In this document: in pieces, positions 56,830 to 64,000 of the stretch
How positions within the stretch are numbered: the first letter of the stretch is position 1
How the letters are laid out: every line of letters starts with the position of its first letter
Origin: Corythucha ciliata
Lineage: Eukaryota; Arthropoda; Insecta; Hemiptera; Tingidae
Assembly: GCA_038030265.1 (NCBI GenBank)
Contig: CM075941.1
Coordinates: 36,394,164-36,458,163 of the forward strand
Length of the DNA stretch: 64,000 nt
Reading direction: 5' to 3'
Notes under the pieces: model-generated
What the model was told of the DNA's origin: nothing
The model's input: the letters and a program-made list of their open reading frames with translations, nothing else
Databases searched by the model: none
Position numbers and translations under genes: made by a program

Positions 56830-57146
56830 TTCTCACCCTGGTCACGGGTTACTCACTCACTCATGAACTCTGCTTTTCACACTGATCCTGATATCCGAGC
56901 CTTCCCGCTAATCGAGACCGACTATCGAAACTTCTCGCCTTTGCCAGGGAATCCTCTCTCTCCCCTCCACGGCACGATCGCGCCGGCGCGGCCCGAGACC
57001 CTGCCCCCAAAGGCAAGACCCCCCGACCGAGCGCCCCACCACAGAGTCCACCCGGGCGAGCGAAGCTCCCTCCACATTCTGTACCTCCAATTTTTCCCCC
57101 TTTCACCTTTCGATCATTCTTAGAGCGGGGTGGCTACCACGCTACA
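56830..57146 (-). mobile_element. Candidate LTR (solo or 3-prime), minus strand
   Basis: On the minus strand a segment starts TGTAGCGTGGTAGCCACCCC at 57146, directly after a purine tract AGGGGTGGGGGAA (57148-57160) that would serve as polypurine tract. The region is GC-rich, unlike its neighbours. The same 20 bases recur at 57386-57367, followed by unrelated sequence, as if a second LTR start had been cut off. The far end near 56830 is not defined, and no gag or pol was found beside it. Confidence 0.45.
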
Positions 57147-58637
57147 TTCCCCCACCCCTAGCTACGAGCCAAATAAAAATAAAATAATAAAATAAAACCC
57201 AAAATGTTTATCAAGTAGAAAGAAAAAATAACTTACATCGAAATTCGAAAGTTCTATATTGGACGCTTATAAATGTACATTGTTATGTTAAACGATTAAG
57301 AACAACTATAATTAATTTAATGAAAATATATATGCTAACCACGACTTAATTAAAGTTTTTTTTTGTGGGGTGGCTACCACGCTACATATCTATACATTAT
57401 ATCTGATAATGAGCGATAGTATAAGAATTAGCCTAAGGCTGGAAAGCAAGAAGACTTTTCTGAATACATTCGACTCTAGTTCTCAAATGGAAGAAGAGAG
57501 AGTCAATAGAATGTTTTCATCAGAGCACAGTTCGACCCACGTCAACCTTCTTCGCATTGTCTGTTTCACGTTCTTTATTTTGAATTTTTGATCGCCGAAG
57601 AGTACATTTTGTATGAGTATATCTGCACAATCACAGCGATCGCGCAATGTACATACGTTCGAATTTGTATGTGCTCTCGTATGGTGCAGATTTTTTTGAA
57701 TGCAACGTTTTACATTATTTCCTTGTTTTATGTTAACTGTTAAATAGGTATACAGAAGCATTAATGAGCTCTATTGGAATGAGGTAGCGCTCTTCCAAAA
57801 CAGGACAACTTTTGTTGATGGAGGAACAATATAATATGCACTCGATCATCACCCCTTTCCCGCTCGAAGCAGAAATAGGCGGTAGAATTCATTTTCTAAA
57901 TGAGTTGGGAGACTATGTGGGTCCCAAAGCCATTAAGAGCACCTACATAATATCGTCGCGGGAAATAAAGAGAGAGTTGTGGTTTCCCCTCTTATTCAAG
58001 TATAAAAGCCACGAGGCGATTTAATAAATTCGAACTTTTTCCTTTTTAGTCTGGGTTCCGCCACGATTATTTGGCCAGTAAAGATATGAAGGAAGCTGAT
58101 TTTCCCATCGAAGTGAAGTTTATTCAAATAAAAATTGATTTGAATACCTTTAAATGGAGTATTACTGCTAGTGAGTGCCACTTTGATGCCACTGATGTTT
58201 TGATGCCGGTGATAAAACATTTATTTAGGTCTGGACAATTCATGCTAAAAAGCAGAGGAATTGTCACCATAATGAGTTTTGGTAGCAAATCTTGATTCTG
58301 AATTATTTACTTGAATTGATGGACCACTTAAACAGCGAAGGTAGTGATAGATCGGTTTTGAGGGTTCCGTTCATTCTCATTGGTAAACTGTATGTTCACT
58401 AAGAACGTTCGTTTGTTTCACTGCTCACAGTGAAATTAACGATATACTCGTATAAAATTGTTGATTTTATGTAACAAATTTGTTGTTTTGTTCATTTCAT
58501 CATTAACCCGTTTGATGCGGTTTTATTAGGGGGGGGGGGGGCTTCACAGCCAAGCCGAATCCTGTGATGTCACAAGTCCACAAGTGGGCTTCTACGCCAT
58601 ACCCATTGTGGGTCCGAACTTGGAAGTAGTGATGCAC
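57147..58637. other. Non-coding stretch, no gene recognised
   Basis: Two short plus-strand frames (57812-58024 and 58071-58295) lie in a row and could be exons of an unknown gene, but splice borders, conserved motifs and homologues were not recognised. G-run at about 58530-58541. Confidence 0.35.
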
Positions 58638-58742
58638 GAGACCGAGACCGAGACGAGACTTGAGTGGTCTCGGTCTCGGTCTCGCTCATGGGGGGTTGGT
58701 CTCGGTCTCGATCATGAAAAGTCGGTCTCGGTCTCGTCTCGA
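58638..58742. repeat. GGTCTC/GAGACC palindromic simple repeat
   Basis: GAGACCGAGACCGAGACGAG at the left and its inverse at the right, with GGTCTCGGTCTCG blocks between. AGTGATGCACGAGACC at the left edge resembles a hAT-type start, but a right terminus was not found. Confidence 0.7.
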
Positions 58743-59186
58743 AAAGTTAAAGGCCGCGAATTCAAAGTATGTGTGATATTAGTGACGAGTGATCCTATTC
58801 TCGCTACAATGATTACAGATGACGACGATAGATGAATTTATACTTTGGTTTCCTTCCTTGGTGGCTCGTGGCACGAAGGGAGATAAGTGATACACTACTG
58901 ATTAATGACCAAAGAGCTTTGTAATTGCCCCAAAATAGAATCGTGCCTTCAAAAATTCGTCGCACTGAGAACGTGAAAGGGGAACAGTTGGGAATTCAAC
59001 GAGATCAAGCAAGAGACTTCCCTTCCCAGACACGACGAGGCAGAAGTGCACAATCCCCCCCCCCTCATACATCAGACCCTCCTGCTCATGCTTCAACTGG
59101 CAATGTTAGTTTAATATATATATATATATGAAAGCGGTGTCGAGTTTGATGATAGCGGCCCAGGGAAGTTTCAAACGCAAAATTAG
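58743..59186. other. Non-coding stretch with (TA)n
   Basis: (TA)8 at about 59113-59129; C-run at about 59056-59064. No gene recognised. Confidence 0.5.
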
Positions 59187-59300
59187 GGTTCCCTTGCACT
59201 AAACAGCCTGGCCGCGGCAGCCAATTGGCTGCTGTGCAGTTGGGCTTGTTCTAGTGGCTGCCCCAGCCTGGAAATCTTTGCTGCCTAGTGCGTGGGCACC
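59187..59300. mobile_element. Palindromic MITE-like element
   Basis: CCCTTGCACTAAACAGCCTG at the left and, inverted, CCCACGCACTAGGCAGC at the right. The inner arms include GGCAGCCA. An inner palindrome GCAGCCAATTGGCTGC lies at about 59217-59232. Confidence 0.5.
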
Positions 59301-59753
59301 CATAGGTTGCAATGTATTTCACCGGCCCCCGGGAACTCTAACCCTTTTTTTTATTACGATACTTAGGCATAAAGGAGCTTTTAACGAACGAGGCACGATG
59401 TTTGTGACACGAGACGAAGTCGAGCGCCGTAATCGGCAGAGTTTGTAGTGCGATTTTACGCCTCTGGATCGTACGCTTTTTTCACCTTCGATCGTACAAA
59501 GCCTTTTAAAACCAATTAAATATATTCATAATTATTTAACTTAACGGTTCCGTAAAGTCTCCCATGGGAGCATTTGCCACACAACTTCATTTCAGAGAAA
59601 TAAAAAAGAAGAAACAAAAGAAGTACGTAAGATGAAAGCGGGCTTCCCTGCCTCAATTCTTCTACCAACTCACCATCATAATCAACTGACTTTGACCTTT
59701 TTGGGATATAATTTCCACGGTTCCACTCACCCTTCACCCATCGTTCATCGTGC

Positions 59754-59846
59754 TTAAAGACCTACTTTACACGCGCCGTGCCTTAAAGAGAGAATTCTTT
59801 TACCGTGAACTCTTTACCGCACGGCGTGTGTAAAGTAGTACCTTAA
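59754..59846. mobile_element. TTAA-flanked palindromic MITE
   Basis: TTAA at 59754-59757 and 59843-59846. The inverted arms read AGACCTACTTTACACGCGCC and, complemented, GGTACTACTTTACACACGCC, continuing GTGC. The body is 85 bp. Confidence 0.8.
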
Positions 59847-60109
59847 GAACGATGAACATCTGCTTAAACACTTCTTTAAGAATGATCTTAGGAATAGTAG
59901 ATTATACGCCTAGGCAAGAAAGCGATTTTTAGGAGGCCGAGAGAGAAAATGCCTGGCTTTTTCTCGAGACCACAAAATCACTTTTTTGACGCGTTGTGTA
60001 CAGTATTTTTTTATTAAAACATGGGCTGATTTTTTGGACCTCGGCGATAAAGTGAGTGTTTTATCCCCTAGGCTCTGAAATAATCAGCTGTTTAAAAAAA
60101 ATAGTATCT

Positions 60110-60385
60110 TACATATAGCGAGACACGTAAGTGCCATTTTACTTGCGAGTACTTTGTTTGACTGGCGAGGCAAAGCCGAGTCGGCTAAATGAGTACGAGC
60201 AAGTGAATTGAGTTATGCACGATATTTTTCGCGCGACAAGTAGTATATTTCACTACAAGTGAGGGAAGTGGAGTTTTACCTGCGAGTTGTGTTTGGCTCA
60301 CGAGGCGAGGCCGAGTGAGCTAAAAACAACGAGCAGAGTGAAAGCTTCTTCCTCACGAGTTGGGGATATTATTTTTCGCACGACC
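60110..60385. repeat. CGAG-core repeat, copies 3 and 4 in tandem
   Basis: Two adjacent copies (about 60110-60235 and 60238-60385). Both have AGTG-type starts, TTACTTGCGAGTACTTTGTT or TTACCTGCGAGTTGTGTTTG, the cores GGCGAGGCAAAGCCGAGTCG and CGAGGCGAGGCCGAGTGAGC, and an ending near ATATT(A)TTTTCGC(G/A)CGAC. They are related to 8077 and 33795. Confidence 0.6.
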
Positions 60386-60735
60386 AATAGGTTTAATTGT
60401 CTTTCCTGCAAGTGTTCGGAATACAGAACTTTTTTTTCACTTTCCTTCACTAGTGAGTTAAATCTTCCTGGTTCCTTCGCATGTGAAATTATTGACAATC
60501 TGCCATACTTTCCTTCACTAGTGAGTGAAAAAAAATATTTTTTTCACCTAGCTCATCTCTTCAAGTAAAAATTAACTTCCCCGTTGAGGTACCTGGAAGG
60601 AGAAGTATCACTTCCCTCCCTGATAGTGCGAAAACCATCATGTATAATTCGTGAAAGAAGAAGAAATGTGCGTGTTTCCTATGATAATTTTACAAAAAGT
60701 AAATTTTTTGCCCAATATTTTATTCATTTTGTGCG

Positions 60736-63290
60736 TTGGTGGTGGTGGTGGTGGGGGGTGGGTCCCAGTACACGAACCTGTTTGGTGACAAATTAGGAAC
60801 GATAAAAGGCAAGAAAGTCGTAGTACATGCTAAAGAAGGGATTCGTCCAGTGGTCTGCAAACCAAGAGTCGTTCCGTTTGCTCTCAAATCGAAGGTAGAA
60901 GAGGAAATCGACCGACTACTACAACAAGGCGTATTGGAATCGGTTGACACAACGCAAGAGCCAATCGAGTGGGCATCTCCAGTCGTCGTAGCAGTCAAAC
61001 AAGACGGGCGAATACGGTTGTGTGCTGATTTCAAGAGAACGGTAAATCCAGCCATGGAATATCACCCCATGCCCCGTTTTGAAGAAATAGCTGCGAAGTT
61101 GAGTGGTTCCTCTTGCTTTTCCGTGATTGACCTCAAAGACGCATACCTGCAGCTAGAGGTGCATGAATCGTCGCGGAAATTTTTTGTGATAGCGACGCAC
61201 AAAGGTTAGTTTCGGTGCCTTCGTCTCCCGTTCGGAGTAAAATTTGCACCACCTTTATTTCAAAAAAATATGGATGAAATCTTAAACGGTGTAATGTAAA
61301 ACTGGGTGGTTTTTGGACGACATTGTAGTTGGAGGGCGAAATTCGGATGAACACATGGCATTGCTGGGTGAAGTACTAGGGCGACTAGACAGACACAACG
61401 TCAAAGTTAAATTACAAAAATGCCGATGGCTTCAAGATAGCGTAGTGTACTTAGGCCACAAAATTGACAAAGATGGTATTCATCCGACTGAAACCCATCT
61501 CACAGCTCTGAAAGAAATGCCTCCACCAACTAATGTCACTCAATTAAGTCCTTTCTCGGTTTAATAAACTATTATAGTAAATTCATTCCAAATTTACAAC
61601 CTGTTTGTTCTCCTTTGCACTTACTTTGTAAAAAATATTCGATGGTGCTGGAGAAAAGAACACGACGATGTTTTCAAAGACTTGAAGACAAATCTAACAG
61701 AATCTGACACATTGGTTCATTACAGAAGTGATTTACCTTTAATTGTAGCATCCGACGCGAGTGAAAAGGGCCTTGGGGCGGTATTGTTGCATAAATACCC
61801 GGACGGAACTGAGCGACCAGTTTCGTATGCATCAAGAACTTTGAACCAGGCCGAGTCGAAATACTCTTCCATCGACAGAGAAGCGTTGGGATTAATATTT
61901 GCAGTCACTAGGTTTCACCACTATCTGTATGGGAAACATTTCATACTTCGAACTGATCATCGGCCACTGCTCATAATACTAAGTGAAGACAAGGAAATAC
62001 CCAAGATGGCAGCAAACAGGCTTGCACGATGGGCTGTGACACTAAGTTCATATTCGTACACTATCGTACACATAGCAGGTCACGAAAACGGAGTTGCCGG
62101 CACACTTTCTCGTCTTCCTGTCCCATCTCAGGGTGAAGACATTACTCCAGATACGGATAAATTATTACAGCTCCGGTTGGAAGAAATACCGGCAACAAAA
62201 AAATCTTTACGGGACACCACAGCTAAAGATCAACAGTTGTCGAAAGTCTTGTATTACATTTTAAATGGTTGGCCCGATAAGAAACAGATTTCTCAAGAAA
62301 TTTACACATTTTGCGAAAAAAAAATACGAACTGACTACAGAGGAAGGAATTCTGCTTTGGAAAGGAAGAATTGTTGTTCCAGCAAAATTTAAAAGTCATT
62401 TCATGCGTATGCTTCACGAAGGGCATCCAGGCATAACAGCCATGAGATCTTTGGCACAGACATACGCATGGTGGTCAGGCATACATCGGGATATTGACCA
62501 TTAAGTCAGAGAATGCGTGCCTAGCCAAACCAACAGAGCTAAAGAACCGGAAGTTCCTTTGCATTCTTGGAATATTCCTGCGGATCCATGGAGCAGGCTA
62601 CACGTGGATTTCACTGGACCGTTCGAAGGAGCTACATGGATGCTCATTGTCGACGCCTATACAAAATGGATGGAGGTAATTAGGATGAATTCAACAACGA
62701 GTTACGCTACGATCAATGTTCTCCGAGAAGTTTTTGCACGTTACGGTCTGCCAAAGCGTCTAGTAACTGATAATGGCCCACAATTTTCCTCAGCAGAATT
62801 CAAGTCATACTGCGAGGAGACTAATATTTTGCATATAAAGGTGACGCCATATCATCCACGCAGTAACGGTCTCGTTGAACGAGCGGTACGCACTTTTAAA
62901 TCTTGAATGAAGAGTTCAAAGAATTTGGGTCACTGGCAAAGACGATTACAAGATTTTCTTGTGAGCTACCGGAATACTCCTCAAGCTGCGACCGGGAAAT
63001 ATCCAGCAGAAATGTTAATAGGACGTCGATTACGTACGAAAATGGACCTTCTCAAGCCGGACTGTTTCAATAGAATAGATAAATCCCTCATTAGACAAGA
63101 AATTCAACATAATGACAGAAGCCAAATTCGAGAGTTCAAGGAGGGGGAAAAAGTATGGGTACTGAAGACACCAGAGGGCCGCGGATATTCAGAAGGGAAG
63201 ATAATCAGAAGAACCGGGCGATGGTCGTACAGAGTACTGATCAACGGAAAAGAAGAGAGGAAACATGCCGACCAAATCCGAAGAGCATGA
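60736..63290 (+). pseudogene. Ty3/gypsy pol (Mag-like): RT, RNase H, integrase
   Basis: The region runs through most of pol. Reverse transcriptase from about 60780: VEEEIDRLLQQGVLE, SPVVVAVKQDGRIRLCADF, FSVIDLKDAYLQL; a stop at 61207-61209 before the LPFGV block; a frame change, then the DDIVVGG active-site region (61313 on). A frameshift at about 61555 separates the NYYSKFIPN block. RNase H: VASDASEKGLGAVLLH, SSIDREALGLIFAV, LRTDHRPLL. Integrase from about 62380: HEGHPG and a later H, but the zinc pair is CVPS rather than C-x2-C, and TAA at 62502-62504 precedes it. The catalytic triad is visible in HVDFTG, TDNGPQFSS and SNGLVERA. A stop at 62904-62906 splits the tail, which ends with GEKVWVLKTPEG and HADQIRRA. 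At least five disruptions make it inactive. Gag and the 5-prime LTR are not seen. Confidence 0.9.
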
Positions 63291-63303
63291 GGAGAGCAGA
63301 TGC

Positions 63304-63323
63304 TAAAAGAGGAAAGAGAGAAA
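63304..63323 (+). other. Polypurine tract
   Basis: AAAAGAGGAAAGAGAGAAA lies 14 bases after the pol stop and directly before the TGTAG start of the LTR, the usual position of the plus-strand primer. Confidence 0.6.
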
Positions 63324-63464
63324 TGTAGTGGAACGGAGTCCACTACAAATATATTTCAAATTAACAGATTGTTTTTGATTGTTCAGTTTTGAGAGTTTTT
63401 CGTTTTGACAAATAAATCGAGAAATATCTTACTTGTTCAATGATCTGTAAATCGTGATATTACA
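63324..63464 (+). mobile_element. Candidate 3-prime LTR of the gypsy element
   Basis: Starts TGTAGTGGAACGGAGTCCAC (itself an inverted repeat with the following ACTACA) and ends GATATTACA, so it has TG..CA borders. AATAAA at about 63411 is a plausible polyadenylation signal. About 141 bp is short for this group. The 5-prime LTR that would confirm the borders is not in the window. Confidence 0.55.
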
Positions 63465-64000
63465 GTAGTAGTAGTAAGGGGAATTGCGCTACGTCCATTA
63501 CCAGGTTTTGGGGAATTGCGAGAAAAAAAAAATGAATGGCTTATTCTTATTAATAGCACCTTCGATCTGCTGTTGATTTTGATAGTTGAGCCTACAAGTA
63601 ATCCAGCTAAGGCTACGTGAACTGGGAAAAACTTATGGAAAGATATTACTCAATTGATAAAACGTGAGAAGGATATTTTCATTCGAAAAGCAGCTATCAT
63701 TGCAAGAGAGAATTTCATTATCCCGAACCCTAGATTGCCGGTGTTTCCTGAAGCAGCAAGAATAACACTCGTAACGTTGTAAAAATGTTCACTGGTAAAG
63801 ATTTTTGTTTATAGAAATCATTGAAACCGAGGTCAATATAATTAAAGGCAGTTCTTGGATAATGTAAATAAAGGAACAGGATTAAATGGTAGCGGAAAGT
63901 AGATCTCGTATTAGGAAGGAATTTTCATTGGAAAATAGTGATGAATTATAATCACACCTTCAAAATAATTCATAGTTGTGCTTAATTTGCACTTTGCAGG
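63465..64000. other. Non-coding stretch, no gene recognised
   Basis: A short (GTA)n run follows the LTR (63464-63475). Nothing else is recognised. Confidence 0.45.

Noticed and set aside
57812..58295. Two adjacent plus-strand frames as a two-exon gene
   Set aside because: No recognisable domain and no convincing splice borders; left as an unannotated possibility.
58638..58742. Regulatory array of GGTCTC sites
   Set aside because: Looks like a simple palindromic repeat expansion; nothing links it to a gene.
1..64000. CRISPR array, prophage, bacterial operon or integrated virus
   Set aside because: No prokaryotic gene layout or regular spacers. All retroviral-type domains seen fit gypsy retrotransposons without an envelope gene.

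Overview
This window is eukaryotic nuclear DNA from an arthropod, most likely an insect. The evidence is AT-rich sequence, very low coding density, short introns with GT..AG borders, and a dense mix of insect-type transposable elements: R1-like and Jockey-like LINEs, a Penelope-like element, Ty3/gypsy elements, hAT and TTAA-targeting DNA transposons, and a tRNA-derived SINE. A hemipteran is possible, but nothing in the sequence fixes the order. I see no intact single-copy housekeeping gene, no rRNA or functional tRNA gene, and no prokaryotic operon, CRISPR array or integron.

Layout. 0-8 kb holds mostly non-coding DNA with short terminal-inverted-repeat (TIR) elements, including a TTAA-flanked piggyBac-like one (3718-4634). 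8.7-9.7 kb is a wrecked gypsy gag/protease. 10.9-11.4 kb is the GIY-YIG end of a Penelope-like element. 17.5-18.0 kb is a degenerate tandem array carrying a SINE. 18.1-19.9 kb has a LINE tail on the minus strand abutting an R1-like LINE on the plus strand. 23.1-26.5 kb holds an internally deleted Jockey-like LINE, a palindromic element, a 1.06-kb TIR element packed with one short motif, and a tandem duplication. 28.9-30.1 kb is the best candidate host gene: a start exon with a BEND5-like flavour and related small exons carrying an SQTD motif. 30.3-33.7 kb has a second LINE fragment, a hAT element nested in a TTAA element, and a gypsy gag broken by a small palindromic element. 35.4-36.5 kb has palindromic elements, two sharing one TTAA. 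37.3-40.1 kb holds an evenly spaced array of palindromes just upstream of a decayed multi-exon transposase-like gene. 41.8-48.9 kb is bounded by long inverted repeats ending at TTAA, with further elements nested inside. 49.8-50.4 kb is a tandem repeat of about 145 bp. 54-56.2 kb has two hAT elements with 8-bp target duplications. 60.7-63.5 kb is a decayed gypsy pol with its 3-prime LTR.

The coding pieces do not form a pathway; they are independent mobile elements at different stages of decay. The most unusual signals are (i) the palindrome array before the transposase-like gene, (ii) the repeated SQTD exons, (iii) several short TTAA elements that share a terminal consensus but have unrelated cores, and (iv) the 7-kb TTAA-bounded composite. 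All calls come from reading the sequence by eye; no database search was run.
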